NCBI RefSeq assembly: GCF_020283565.1
Contig: NC_060065.1
Location: forward strand, 50,332,409-50,396,408
Reading direction: 5' to 3'
DNA from: Trifolium pratense
Lineage: Eukaryota > Streptophyta > Magnoliopsida > Fabales > Fabaceae
Length of the DNA: 64,000 bases
The number at the start of each line of letters is the position of its first letter. Within the stretch, counting starts at the first letter, position 1. The position numbers and the translations under genes were made by a program. The notes under the pieces are model-generated. The model saw only the letters and a list, made by a program, of their open reading frames with translations. It was not told the DNA's origin and searched no databases. Below, piece by piece: positions 48,401 to 60,469 of this stretch.

Positions 48401-51400
48401 CGAACGCTTAAAGATGGATGAAGATGAAACTACCGAGAAGATGTTTTCTATATTTGAAAAGGGAAGGAGTACTTTGTTTCTCATTGGGCTCAAGCCCAAA
48501 TCTAAAATGGACTCGACAATGTGGCGTAAGTTAAGGAGTTGCATCATCAGCGCGTACACTCAAGCAAATCCGCCTATTACAATCAAACCGAGAGAAACGT
48601 GCACGCTCTCTATTTGAAAAAATCTCACCACTTTCAGAAAATGATTTGAGTGTCAAAGAATTTACAGATACAATATCTGACCATCAATTTAGTTCCAACT
48701 TAGATCAATAATACAATCAAATTGACGCTAAAAAAAAAGGTTACATGCAATTTTAGTCCTCTGTTTTGGTCAAACCGTAATTTTGGTCCGCTAATTTTTA
48801 ATTGCGCAATTTTGATCTCCCACTTGTTCTTTTTTGTTTATTGTCGGCTAACTTAATTTATTGTCATGTTATCGAATTGGATAATATAAATAATGAATTG
48901 ATAAAAAAAAATGAAGAATTATGCCTTTTTTTTCAATGTAGCTAGATTCACACACCTTAAATATATGAAGGAATGCAAAATTCTAAATTCAAAATAACGG
49001 CTCTACATATCAATTGAACTTACTTGTGAGACAGTTGGTACTCCGAACCATTGTTTTTAAGTTTCTTTATAAATAAAATATTTTGGTGCTCATTTGTGAA
49101 GTTTTGAATAGTGATTTTTTTAAAAAAAAAATACAATCTAAAGTGTAATTTTTAAATTTTTGCGATTTATTTTTTTTTTTGAAATAGAAAGAAGCGATTT
49201 TTCTATGTTTCTAAATATGGAAATTATCAACGACGTTATGTGACACCTAACAAGTTTTCCTTTCCATTTTCTCTCATTTTCAACTCTTCCAACTAAGTCC
49301 ATATTCTTTTTTTTTTTTTTCCTTTTTTTGATGGACAACTCTAGTTCATTTGCTCACCAAAATTAAAATAAAGACAACTCTAGTTCATCTGTACTCAAAT
49401 TATAATTATCTTAAAATTCAAAAGTACTAAAACTAGTATTTAACTTTGGAGAGTATCATAGGAGTTGCAAGTTTCACCATACACAAATATGAAAATGGAA
49501 CGTTCATTGATGTAATGTGACCGTACCTTCACTACTCTCCTCAGTCCACACATATAAAACGTGATTTATATATATAGTCGCACGTGTTTTTGGCCTACGT
49601 GTATATACATTGGCCTCAGTTTGATTTTGTTCTTTTCACTTAACTACGCCAAAATCCTTTTCATTTCATAGATAGATAAAAAGAAGAAGAAGAAAATAGG
49701 ACCACGTGACTTGCGTGTGATCCAAGCATCATTTCTCACTATAACACCATTATACCTTCCAACTCACGTCATTTCAAGTTACTTAACTTAGCACTCTTTC
49801 AATTCATAAGTATGTACATTTTACTAGTATTTATTTAATTTTTGTACATAAGCGAGTAGTGAAATTTTACTAGTATTTATTTAGATTTTTTACGTGAGAT
49901 AATTTTTATCGAAACATTGCTTTCGATTGCCGCTTTATAAGATTTTAGTTATTTTTGTTAGACCCAACTCGTTGGTAGAGTGGAATGTTCAATTTTTTTT
50001 AACATATAATAATCATTCGATTATATGAGGTTTTGTGTGAGCGCTCTTGATTTTGATCTTCGTTAAAAGATGTTTTAATGTGTACAAGAGGGGGGATATT
50101 TCTAAGCTTACCCTTGATTATATGTTAATTATTTTGATGTCGGGAACTGTAGCCCACATCAGGCCACCACACACAATACCGACTAAGAGGCAAAATGACT
50201 TGTCAGTGTTCGTGTGTGAATTAGACTTTCCTTCTATGTTAATATTTCTGACCTAAAAATTAATATTGACATTTATTGGAGGCAAGAAAAAACCCCGCGA
50301 CTCATAATTAAGAAGCTTAACAATTAAATGGGACATTGAAGCTTTTTTGACGGCTCAATTCTCATGTAATATGAAATTTTTTGTTGTTTGTAACAACATT
50401 ATTTTCAATCAAATTAAGTTAAAGAGACCCTATAGTACTTGAATGAGGTAAAAAGTAAAATGTGTCTCTTTCAACTTAATCAATTATCTCATTTGAATTC
50501 GAAACTTACGAATGAAGCAGTACCAAAATTTTGGCAAGAGTTTTTTCACCTTCGAACGTACGAGTGATCATACTCGACTCGAAAGAAAAACAGTCTCTCA
50601 TGTTACATGCATATATAACTCATTTATAAAATAGAAAGGAAAAAATAAATCGATTTTCTTATAAAAGAATCTATAAGAAAATGTTTCATAATGCTAAATA
50701 GTCAATTTAAGGAAGTTGTACTGTTCCAACCAACTAGGTGGACAGTTATTGGTTAATTGTATAAAAATTAATTAATTTGGCTTTATGCCTTTGCTGCTTA
50801 AATAAATATAAATATAAATAATAACACATAACTGCATCACCACTCCTCACTCCTAATCTCATTTCCAACCTCTACTCCTACCTGCTTATTTTTTCTCTTT
50901 GATTTGTAGTTTCAACCTTTAAGCACTTTTTAGGTTCCACCCTTTAGCTTCTACATCACACCACCAAACTAAATGACCAAAACCCATTTTATAATTATAC
51001 ATGTTTCAATTAAGTGTGTTCATTAAAAATTAATCAAAATTAATTGTATAATTATTATACTTTTTTTTTTTTTTTGTATCCTTATGCTAGGTGAGTTGGG
51101 GTTAACCTTTATTTCACGTCTAAGGTTGGACACCTATGTTTCCAAACCATGAAAGCTAAATCACGTAATGATATAGGTTTCGTGAATTTGAAGAGTGTTA
51201 ATGAATGTCAAAAGAGAACATACACCAATTAGAAATGATTTTGGATTGTTTTTTAAATGAACACTTTTTTGCTATAATTGATTAGTAAAGCAAAATATAT
51301 TATATAATCATCTAATCGTCTCGTGTGTCATATTTTAGTTCAACCCTCAAACTAAAATAAATTAAAGGTTCCAAAATTAAAATAAAACAAAGGTGTTTGG

Positions 51401-51528
51401 AGAATAGAAAAACTAATTAAGAAAAAAAGTAAGAGTGCTTAATTTTAGTATTAGTGCACCCTCAACTTGAAAGGACACATGATAATGTACCTAAATATAT
51501 AAATTTAGTATTTAACGGTATAAGAAAT
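45482..51528. other. Gene-free stretch between WRKY and MAPKKK
   Basis: About 6 kb of AT-rich DNA without a supportable gene. Features seen: a short plus-strand piece at 48370-48470 reading 'FERLKMDEDETTEKMF', similar to a retrotransposon Gag (UBN2-type) segment; one arm of a GGTTACATGCAATTTTAG-type MITE at 48738-48835; and many A/T runs. Short open frames here have no recognisable domain. Confidence 0.5.
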
Positions 51529-51531
51529 TTA

Positions 51532-51859
51532 GGATGCGTTTGATTAGTAAAATAGCAAAAACTGGACAGAACATCACATGACAGAACAAGATAATACAGG
51601 ACAGGACAAAACTGTACCGGAGAGATATAGGGCGATAATATTTTTATATTCGAAAATAAAATGAGTATTTTTCATATTTTTTATAGTTGTACTGTGGACA
51701 AAAAGTTGTCATGTGGTTTAGTGAGGGACAAAAAATCTTATTTTTGTCCTGTCCTTTTCTACCTAATTTGTCCAGTCTCATAACCAGTTTCAAATCAAAC
51801 AGGGTACAACAAAAGTTGTCCAGTTCAGTCCCCTGTTTTTTAGCAGATCAAACGCATGC
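51532..51859. mobile_element. Harbinger-like MITE
   Basis: About 328 bp, ends GGATGCGTTTGATTAG and, inverted, GCATGCGTTTGATCTGC. Inner ends carry GGACAGGACAAAACTG-like text in both orientations. Flanks are TTA and TTG, so the 3-bp TSD is imperfect. Confidence 0.7.
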
Positions 51860-51862
51860 TTG

Positions 51863-53381
51863 AAAAGTTGAATACACATTTTTTAAGAAAATATTTTCAT
51901 ATTTATCTCCTTAACATATGTTAACACTTTCCTAATTTAATTGATGTTTCCAATTTCAATGATAAACTTGTTCATTCTTTTTTTTTGGTAGAACAAAATT
52001 TAGGGTGAGGGGATGATATCCCAATCCAAGGCAGAGAAAACCTTAGAATTCAAAGAACACTTTCAAAAATATTTACATTTACCTTCCTCCAAAAACACTA
52101 ACATAACTTAAATCGAGATCTCTCGAATTAAAGACCTAATTTTTTACAATCAGAGTTAAAATCGTTCATTCACTCTAGTTTATGTGAACATTATCAAATA
52201 TTAAACCATGTTATACTCTTACGGTGCAAATTGTCACTACTATTAGTTTACTTAAATATTAATTAATAACCACCCTAGTGCCCATTATAAGGGCTGTTCA
52301 TGGATTAACTAGTCCACTAATCCATATTTTGATTAAGCTTCTAGAAGTGGGCATAAGGAGTGATATGACAGTTGGTACTTTTGGAGTTAAATTTTCTGTG
52401 ACAACAAAGCTTGATAAAGTTTTCAACAACTTATAGTAATGAAGTACATTGCACTTTTCCATGAGCAAGTTATCATGAAAAATAAATGAAATGAAAATTG
52501 TGTTAATTTCACAAATTCATGGTAGTTGTTGCATTATATCAAATTGACCAATCCAAATTCTTTAGAGTATCCTCAGCTTTCAATGAGTTTCATGTGTCCT
52601 ACAGCTTAATTTCTAAAGCTGCAAAAAATATCCATTCCCCACATAATAATAAGAATCCCAATTTAGGACCACAAAATTAAATTAGATTAATTTGTTCACA
52701 CATGGTTAAATAATCCCTTATTATTTGTCCTTTTTATTATAAAAAGAAAGAATTGTGTTTTACTAGTACTAATGGAAATGAACCATATAGTATCTAACTT
52801 TTTTTTTATACAAGTCCATATAACAAAAGGGCTATTGCTATTTTTGCAAAAATAAAATAAAAATTCAATAAAACTTTTCATGAGGGAATCAAATCAAACA
52901 CACAAATTATAAGGAACAGAGTAAATATGTGAATTTTCTCTAACAGACCGCATGCACATTGTTGACTAGTACTATTCCTCACCTCACTTCTCAAAGAGTA
53001 TTATTCTAATTTTGGAGCTTATTATATGTCTCTAGTTACATTATAAATATCATACATGAAACATGCTATAAAATTACAAAAAAGATTCTAATCTCCAACC
53101 ACATTGGTGGTTGAAACAACCCCAATTCACCATCTTGCCACTAAAACCCCCAAGACCATTTTTTCTATGTCTTGCTAAGTATGATACTACAAAACAAGGA
53201 ATTTAATCTCATCTTAATTACCCTTCTAATCTACCTAACTCATACTCTTAAAACATATTATTAATGCAAAATATTCACGACTTTAATCAATAATAAATCT
53301 TCGTTGAATAATATTTTATATCAATAAGATACGATCATAAGATTGTAACAAAAAAGATACGATCATAAGACTTTATTTAAA
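51863..53381. other. Gene-free AT-rich stretch
   Basis: No gene, RNA or clear element seen. The sequence is typical intergenic DNA with short A/T runs. Confidence 0.5.
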
Positions 53382-53556
53382 GGGTTATGCTAACCGGTGT
53401 CCTCGGGGCACTGGTTAAGGAAACCAAAAAAATAAAATTTTTAAATTGAAAATAATATTTTTTATACTTTCGAGGCGTTAATTGCACAAAGTTCAATGTC
53501 ACATTACTAGATTTGCTTCCTTAAATAGTGCTCCGGGACACTGTTTAACATTTTCC
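53382..53556. mobile_element. Short MULE-type MITE in the MAPKKK promoter region
   Basis: 175 bp, left end GGGTTATGCTAACCGGTGTC, right end inverted GGAAAATGTTAAACAGTGTC, with perfect 9-bp TSD TTATTTAAA at 53373-53381 and 53557-53565. It is related in its ends to 10081-10792 and lies 350-530 bp upstream of the kinase start codon. Confidence 0.85.
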
Positions 53557-53652
53557 TTATTTAAAATATATAAATTCCGGTTCCACTCATAACTATAGGA
53601 TTAATTGACACTTATACACACCAAAACATAAAAACTTCCACCTTAATCTTTC

Positions 53653-53658
53653 CACGTG
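53653..53658. promoter_or_regulatory. G-box / ABRE core upstream of MAPKKK
   Basis: CACGTG within CCACGTGTC, about 250 bp before the ATG and about 190 bp before the TATA box. It combines a G-box with an ABA-response core. Use in vivo is inference, but it fits the ABA induction known for MAPKKK17/18 relatives. Confidence 0.5.
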
Positions 53659-53843
53659 TCATATCATAATCCATTGCCAACTAAGCATCCACAACCACCC
53701 AAAATTGAACACGTCCTAAACTCCCCTTTGAAGTAACATTCACTCCCCTCTTAAGAGAACTAGCTTCAACTAATTTAGTAAACCAACCAATCAAATTAAC
53801 CCTATTAATCTCAAATTCAAAACATGCCCTTTTTTTCTTCTAT

Positions 53844-53850
53844 TATATAA
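53844..53850 (+). promoter_or_regulatory. TATA box of MAPKKK gene
   Basis: TATATAA about 60 bp before the ATG, implying a leader of about 30 nt. The spacing is normal for a plant promoter. Confidence 0.6.
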
Positions 53851-53908
53851 AGGCCGCAATATCAAACCAAAACCTTAAACACAAAAACATAACAAAAAAA
53901 ATAGGGAG

Positions 53909-55105
53909 ATGGAGTGGACTAGAGGCAACATCATCGGACATGGCTCATCCGCCACCGTCTACCTCGCCACCTCTCGTAGCTCCACTGATGTCTCCGCCGT
54001 TAAATCAGCGGAGACATCATTATCAAACTCAAAACAACTCCAGAGAGAACAGAGAATTCTTTCTTCTTTGTCCTCTCCTTACATAGTTAGCTACAAAGGT
54101 TGTAACATTACTAAGGAAAATAACAAGAAATTGTTCAATCTCTTCATGGAGTACATGCCCTTTGGAAACCTCTCTCAGGCGACTCGCGGTGGCCGGCTCA
54201 ACGAGGCGACGATAGCACACTACACAAGACAAATTGTGGAAGGACTTGAATACTTACATTCAAAAGGTGTTGTGCATTGTGATATCAAAGGTAGTAACAT
54301 ATTGGTTGGTGAAAAAGGAGTTAAAATTGGAGACTTAGGTTGTGCAAAGATGATCGATGAAATTGCGCCGATTGCCGGAACTCCATTGTATATGGCGCCG
54401 GAAGTGGCGCGCGGTGAAGAACAAGGGTACCCTAGTGATGTTTGGTCACTTGGATGCACAATTGTTGAAATGGCAACTGGGTTTTCACCTTGGTCCAATG
54501 TAGATGACCCTGTTCATGTTCTGTTTCGTGTTGCATATTCTGATGAAGTTCCTATGATTCCTTGTTTTTTGTCAGAACAAGCTATGGATTTCTTGGAGAA
54601 GTGTTTTAAGAGAAATTCTAAGGATAGATGGAGTTGTAGTCAATTGTTGAATCATCCATTTCTTGTTGATTTTGATTCTGGTGTTGAGAAAATTCAAGAA
54701 TTTGATACATGTTCACCAACTAGTATTCTTGAACAGGGCTTTTGGAATTGTGATGAAGATTCAGAAAGTTTGTTTTTTGATGATTTGGGTAAGACTAATT
54801 TTGTGAATTATCCTATTGGTAGGATAAAAAAGTTAGCTTTATGTTCAAGGGATCATCCATGTTGGAAATGGGGTGATGATAATTGGATCACAATTAGAGG
54901 GAATGATGCAGATGCAGATGCAGCAGAGGCTTCAATTAGTGATGATTTAGATAAAAGTGATTTTAGTGATAGAATTAGTGGTGATTATTTTTGTGAGGAT
55001 TATAATAATGGTAAGATTAGGGATTCTAGTTTTTTAGTTAATAGTCTTAATTTTGAGAGAGGCATTGGAAGGTTGATGCCCCATTCAACATTAGATTTTT
55101 TATGA
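53909..55105 (+). CDS. MAP kinase kinase kinase, MAPKKK17/18 type, intronless
   Basis: Single exon, 398 aa. A serine/threonine kinase of the MEKK-like MAPKKK15-20 group, which phosphorylates MAP2Ks; in Arabidopsis, members 17 and 18 work in ABA and stress signalling. Kinase domain about residues 3-265: glycine loop GHGSSATVYLA (10-20), ATP lysine K32 in AVKS, catalytic loop HCDIKGSN, activation-loop start DLG in place of DFG, GTPLYMAPE, SDVWSLGC, and a closing 'LLNHPFL'. HCD in place of HRD makes it a non-RD kinase, which is usual for this clade, so it is expected to be active. The C-terminal 130 residues are acidic (repeated D-A-D-A-D) and of unknown role. The gene being intronless also fits the clade. 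The start is the only ATG before the domain, with a TATA box 60 bp upstream. Confidence 0.93.
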   Translation: MEWTRGNIIGHGSSATVYLATSRSSTDVSAVKSAETSLSNSKQLQREQRILSSLSSPYIVSYKGCNITKENNKKLFNLFMEYMPFGNLSQATRGGRLNEATIAHYTRQIVEGLEYLHSKGVVHCDIKGSNILVGEKGVKIGDLGCAKMIDEIAPIAGTPLYMAPEVARGEEQGYPSDVWSLGCTIVEMATGFSPWSNVDDPVHVLFRVAYSDEVPMIPCFLSEQAMDFLEKCFKRNSKDRWSCSQLLNHPFLVDFDSGVEKIQEFDTCSPTSILEQGFWNCDEDSESLFFDDLGKTNFVNYPIGRIKKLALCSRDHPCWKWGDDNWITIRGNDADADAAEASISDDLDKSDFSDRISGDYFCEDYNNGKIRDSSFLVNSLNFERGIGRLMPHSTLDFL

Positions 55106-56808
55106 TTCAGTTATTTGGGAACTTTTTTTATGGTTTAAAACTCTTATATTAATTAAAAACTTACCATTAGAATTTATGATGCAGTTAATGTTTTATGATT
55201 ATTTTTTGGCCACATGCCTAACTAAATTTATGTTTGGTGAGTTGTTATATTGTATGTTGGGTTTAATTTCCTTGACAACTTGCAAAATTGAAATTTTCTG
55301 GTAAACTAAAACTAAAGTATCCTCGCAAACAATTGTGGCGAAGTTACTTCAGTTTACCAGAATAAATCCAAGTCGGCCGATGTACATTTGTAGCAGAAAT
55401 TAATACTTAACTTTTTCAACATATATTTTTTCACTCGCATTGGTCAGGGATAAAATTTTAAACCAAATAGTTAAAGGAGTCTAACACTTGTGTCAGACTA
55501 GGTTGTTGTCGTAAAATTTAAATTTTGATGATAAAGGTAAATAAAAAAAAAAGGAACCAACCAATAGGGACAGTGAAATACAGAACATGTAAGGCTGGAC
55601 AGGCCCTAGCTGCTACCTCAGTTTTTAACTCTCAACCTCTCTTCTGTTCTTTACTTGTCCTTGGTTAATTCTTCTGGACAGGGAAGCAAAGGGACACCAA
55701 GGTTAATGCAATGTGTCGCAGTTTCCTCTCTCTGTCTAGGTGGGTCTTCTATATGTATCATTGTCACTGTTTATGTGCACTTTATAGGTGAAGTTCTTCC
55801 CTCTTGTACCAAATTAATACTGATAAAACAGGCAGATGTTTTTTGGGTAGGAAACCAATTGGGGCCTTTGCCACCCAAATGTCTCCACATAGTTTTGCCA
55901 CATGGTTCCGTCTTTTGGACTCGTTATGAGACTAATATCCGCTCATGTGTTTAGATTGTAGCTTAAAATTCTTCGCCCCATCTTAAGAATGTGATGTGAA
56001 AGATTGAACATTGATCTTATCTCACAAACTCAGCGCTGCTTAACCAATTGATTTTGCGACTAATTAATATATGCTCAAGTATTTAGATTGCAGCTTAAAA
56101 CTCTTCGGTCTTTTGGAATGGTTATGAGACTAATATACGTTTAGGTGTTTAGATTGCAACTTAGAGCTCTCAAAAATGTGTTATGTAGGGTCAGACCTTG
56201 ATCTTCTCCTAATGCTGCTTAACCAATTGATTTTGTGGTGTCAAATTCCATAGATCAAGATAAATAGGGATATGAATTTGTGATCAATACTAACACTAAT
56301 ACTTAAGGGGAAACATGTGGGTTCAGACAACAAAAATCAATACTAACCAAACATAATTTATTCTTCTGCCTAAAGTTAGAGGATTTCAAACAAACATTAA
56401 TTAGAAAATTAATGAAATAAACTTTGATAATTTTATAATTATGTGTGTAAGAGGAATATTATGAACTCTTGAATTCAATTGATATGGGAGAATCACTTTA
56501 TGTGCTTGCTTCACACGTTTTCTGATAATGATTAGTCATCGTTAAGCAGCAGTTAAAATTCCGTACATAAATTGTACAGAAATCATTGTCAAAATATGAT
56601 ATATTTTGCTTAAAATATATCTACCTATAACTATAAGCTATAGTCAAACAACTTTACAAGCTCTTTTTGTTATCAACATAGGAAGATCACTGTTCTATAC
56701 CCTTCAACAATTTTTTCCAAGATTCTAATTATCTAATATCTATGAAGAGATGATCATATTCCATAAGGAACCCCTTTAGATTGCTTCTTTAAGAGCTTCC
56801 ACCTCAAT
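55106..56808. other. Gene-free stretch between MAPKKK and BAP31-like gene
   Basis: Contains a diverged direct repeat at about 55918-56060 and 56095-56245, built on GTTATGAGACTAATAT, TTTAGATTG(T/C)AGCTTA and GCTGCTTAACCAATTGATTT, with an extra half unit between. The frame at 55655-55954 has no recognisable domain and is not called a gene. Confidence 0.5.
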
Positions 56809-57209
56809 TTATAAGGACTTAGTCTTGCTTTCTTTTACCTGACATTCATATTCAAGTTTCTTAACTTTGGACCTTAATGCATCAATTTCTTCCTTCAAGG
56901 CCTTGTTCTCCACTGAGTTGATGTTTTTATTGTTCTCAAAACTTCGATTTTGACTCTTTGCAGTCTCCATGGATTTCCTAAGAACCCGAAGCTCTCTAAT
57001 GTAATGATGCAATCTATCTATCACCATAGAGAGGAACAAAACAAACCCTGCCCATAGAAAATTCATTAATGGGAAATTCTAGGATACATATGAAAAATTT
57101 AGAACGAATGTACTAAACAAATTAACCATGAATTCATTTTTTAATATATCTTGTATTTTTTAAAATGTTATTTTTTCTTTTCTAAATCCGGCCTGTTCTT
57201 TTTTTTGCG

Positions 57210-57302
<93 letters not shown>

Positions 57303-58073
57303 CCTAAGAGAAGAGGGCATCATACCGAAGTTCAAACCAGAAGTAAATATAGACTTATATATATTTAACATGATATTTAGATATAATATAGACACGTTTT
57401 GACCATAAAAATATCATAATATTTGCATTAAAGTGAACAAAAATTAGCCACCAGGGACTAAAAATAAAGGAAAAAAATTTATAGTGATGAAAACAAATGA
57501 TTTTATTTTACATGGACGGTAATCAAAACTCGCTATAAAAGTAGGGATTGAAAACATATTTTACCCTAAATATTATCACGCTAATAATAAATATGTCATA
57601 TCATAAAAATTGACCTAAAAATAAGATGAACATCAAAATAAATAAATAAAAGTTAAATTAATTTATTTTAAATTTTTAAAATGGGAGCCAAAACCTTTTT
57701 TAATAAACAATAGAAAGATTTTTTTGAAGATTAAAAAATAGAAAAATTAAAAATAAAAATTGAAAGTGAAAGTGAATGATTGATTACCCAAAAGAGAAGC
57801 TTGGAGTACGTGGTTAGACAAGAGTACTTGATCTGTTGGGTCAACAATGGCAACACCTTCAAGGGACAGACGCCGTATCTTATACATACTATAGAGTGCA
57901 GAACAGAGCATCACCACCAAAGCGGCGGCGACGGTTTTAACGACGACCGGTCCCTGACCTCGCTTAACCTTATTCAAACTGATGATTACTAGATTCCTCA
58001 AAGGTGTCTTGAACAGAAAGCTCATGATCATTAACATTTCCACAAATATCACTGCATATAATAGCTGCAACAT
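56809..58073 (-). CDS. BAP31-like ER membrane protein, possibly C-terminally truncated
   Basis: Homolog of B-cell receptor-associated protein 31, an ER multi-pass protein thought to take part in export and quality control of membrane proteins. Exons 58073-57788 and 57047-56809, GT-AG, split within one glycine codon (G|GG), giving 174 aa. Three hydrophobic segments: about residues 3-20, 45-64 and 95-112. The family core reads LFKTPLRNLVI, KRGQGPVVVKTVAA, 'IVDPTDQVLLSNHVLQASLL' and IDRLHHYIRELRVLRKSME, followed by a coiled coil. It ends KESKTKSL at a TAA, whereas plant relatives usually run some 30-50 residues further. The same frame continues after the stop with IEVEALKEAI, which looks like more of the coiled coil. 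So either a premature stop or a naturally short form. The intron holds a (TA)n run. Confidence 0.82.
57211..57299. repeat. (TA)n microsatellite in the BAP31-like intron
   Basis: About 44 uninterrupted TA units. Open frames of repeated I-Y across it on both strands are artefacts. A strong candidate for length variation between accessions. Confidence 0.95.
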
Positions 58074-59469
58074 TTTCCTTTCTTGCTGATATAATAAAGT
58101 TGATTAATTAATTTGAACATAAAAACAAAGTGTAGAATTTGAGCGTGTGAGTTCAGTGTGTATGTTGTGTTAAGGAAAGAAAAATCGCAGTCGACATATA
58201 TGTTGTTATTGTGTTCTGTGTGTATGGTAGCTGGAAGTGCTAATCCTATAACAAAAACATATAAGTTTGAGAGCTACAAACCTGTCAGATAAAATTCTGA
58301 AATTCACCGGATTTCTGAAATCCACCAAAGAGAAAATAATGTGGAATCCACCAGACTATGGAATCCACCGAAAAGAAAAAATAATTCTCGAAATTTTATG
58401 GAATCCACCAGACTATGGAAGTGCTTTAAATAGGTTTACAATAGAAAAACTAACTATTAGTTTAATAACTAACTTATCCTGAATTCACTATTATATATAT
58501 TTAAAAGATAAATATCTTTTGTCAAAAAAAAATCCTAATAATAACAAACTTAAAAAAAATAATAGTAATAACTAATAACACTGAATTAGTCCAAACAAAA
58601 AAAAAACTAATAACACTGAAATGAAAACAAACTTAAAATAATAATAACAACTAATCTTAATAAGCGAGGCTAGAGCTCATCCGCTTCTGACGATGCGCAA
58701 CTTCTTCGATATATGCAACCAACCTTCCTACATGAGCATGCAGGGATGGTTATTATTCCTCCATGCTCTTTGTCAAGATTTGCCTTAAAACCAGAGTTGA
58801 ACGTTCACATGGGTCGACTCAACGTATTTTTAAGTCTAATTAAATCATGTTTTATTGTGAGACCTTATAAAAAAAATTACATATGATTTTATGAAAAATA
58901 AGTAGAAAATCGAAACATCACTAATGTTAACGACTGAACTTGTGTCTAGGAGAATTTGGAGCTCTAACTTTACTAATCGAACTAAAGAAATACTTGAAAG
59001 CAAAGATAATCCTGAACATATTTTTAGTAGGTGCTACTAAAAGCAAAGATGCATTGGTGCAAGCAGATCTGGCTCATGCTATGCTTAGGGATGATCCAAA
59101 GCTCATATGCACCGATTCATGTGAAGGATGATCCGGTGCATATGTGCAATTTTCCTAAATTTGTGTCAAGATCTTGTTTCGTTTTAAATCAGATTTGTTT
59201 CGAAGTTTAAAGTAATATTTTTCTATAAACAGGAGTTGTAATAAGAATGGATTAAGATTTGCCATGAAATCGATCCAACTTAAACCGCATAAAATTGGAT
59301 CGGATCTAGTTTTTTTATTTGTCATTCAAAATCAAACCGAATCACAAATAAATTTATGTTTGGATCAGATAAACTACTGCCTCAAAACCGATCCACAAAC
59401 ACCCCTAATTGAATCCATCTTACAAATACTAAATCATTGAGTTTCTTAGCAACAAGTAAAGATTCTAAA
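58074..59469. other. Gene-free stretch upstream of the BAP31-like gene
   Basis: The promoter of the minus-strand BAP31-like gene should lie in its left part. At 58340-58425 a short block (GGAATCCACCAGACTATGGA) occurs twice, with related ATCCACC text nearby. The rest is AT-rich intergenic DNA with no gene seen. Confidence 0.45.
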
Positions 59470-59709
59470 AAAAAATGTAGTCTTAGAAATGGATATTGGG
59501 CTTGGTGCGTGGATATAAACGATAGGTGGCCCGATAGCGGAAACCTGATAACAGGTGACCCAACGGATCGTGGAGAGGCCCTGATACCATCTTAGAAATA
59601 GATATTGGGCCTAACTCATCCTTACAAAACCGGCTTGTAAGGTGAGGATTGCCTCTAGTATATAAACACTTAGTCAGGTCATCTCTCAACCGATGTGGGA
59701 CTCTTAACA
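59470..59709 (-). mobile_element. TRIM retrotransposon remnant: one LTR, PBS and internal part
   Basis: On the minus strand it starts TGTTAAGAGTCCCACATCGG at 59709, gives a short LTR of about 119 bp to 59591, then a primer-binding site TGGTATCAGGGCC (tRNA-Met type) at 59589, then about 100 bp of non-coding internal sequence. The CCCACATCGG start and small size are typical of TRIM elements. The second LTR is missing, so the element is truncated. Confidence 0.7.
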
Positions 59710-59920
59710 TGTAGAATTACAACAAAACTCTTTGAATTAGTGAAAATGACCAAGGGACAATATTTTAACCTAACTAGATAAACAACTATTGTGTATTTAT
59801 TTTTTCTTCTCCTTCATAGTGAAGCTTCATGTGTCCCTCGTGAGAGACTTGACAAGTTTCTATTCAGTGAGTCTTTCTTTATCAATTCCTCTGTTCTATT
59901 GTTTTGCATTCTATTATGTT

Positions 59921-60140
59921 GAATCCGAATATTGGAAACAGATTTCCTGCTGTTTGGTTTCCCACAGTTTTCACGCTGTTTTAAATTACAGCCGTCCGAT
60001 CTAAACTGTGTGATCAAGATTGATTTAAGTGATTTTATAACTGCGTTGATCTGGATCGTCCGATCAACAATCAACGGCCAGAATCAAAACTGCGTGAAAA
60101 CTGTGTGAAAAATTACTGCAGCAAATCTGCATCCGAATAA
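59921..60140. mobile_element. 220-bp inverted-repeat MITE
   Basis: Imperfect inverted arms: AATCCGAATATTGG and CACAGTTTTCACGC at the left, GCGTGAAAACTGTGTG and GCATCCGAAT at the right, with CCGTCCGATC / GATCGGACG text in the middle. No clear TSD. Confidence 0.6.
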
Positions 60141-60469
60141 AATCACATACTATGTCAAAGCCATTAAAAAACGTATAATCTTTCCTCCAGATTAAATGTC
60201 TTTAGAGAATAAAAATTGGTATCTGATTCTTCAGTAGCTTCAAATCGCTAATGACATACTCCATCTTTTTAGTTTCTAATAATAAAGGTTTTAAATAGCT
60301 GCTGCATCAGAAGTTTTTGCGATTTCAGCCGTTATGGATGCAATTTAACTTGATTTTGTATTTCAATCTCACCTCGCGAAAATACTAATAGGACTTATTT
60401 AAATGGCAAGAATGAATACTCAAAGTTGTTGGCTTGTTCCATGCCTGACAACAAATTCAAAGTAACAAC

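Noticed and set aside
55655..55954. 99-aa frame between MAPKKK and the BAP31-like gene
   Set aside because: No signal peptide, domain or coding-like context; length is within chance for this region.
57151..57402. Open frames made of repeated I-Y on both strands
   Set aside because: They are the (TA)n microsatellite read as codons.
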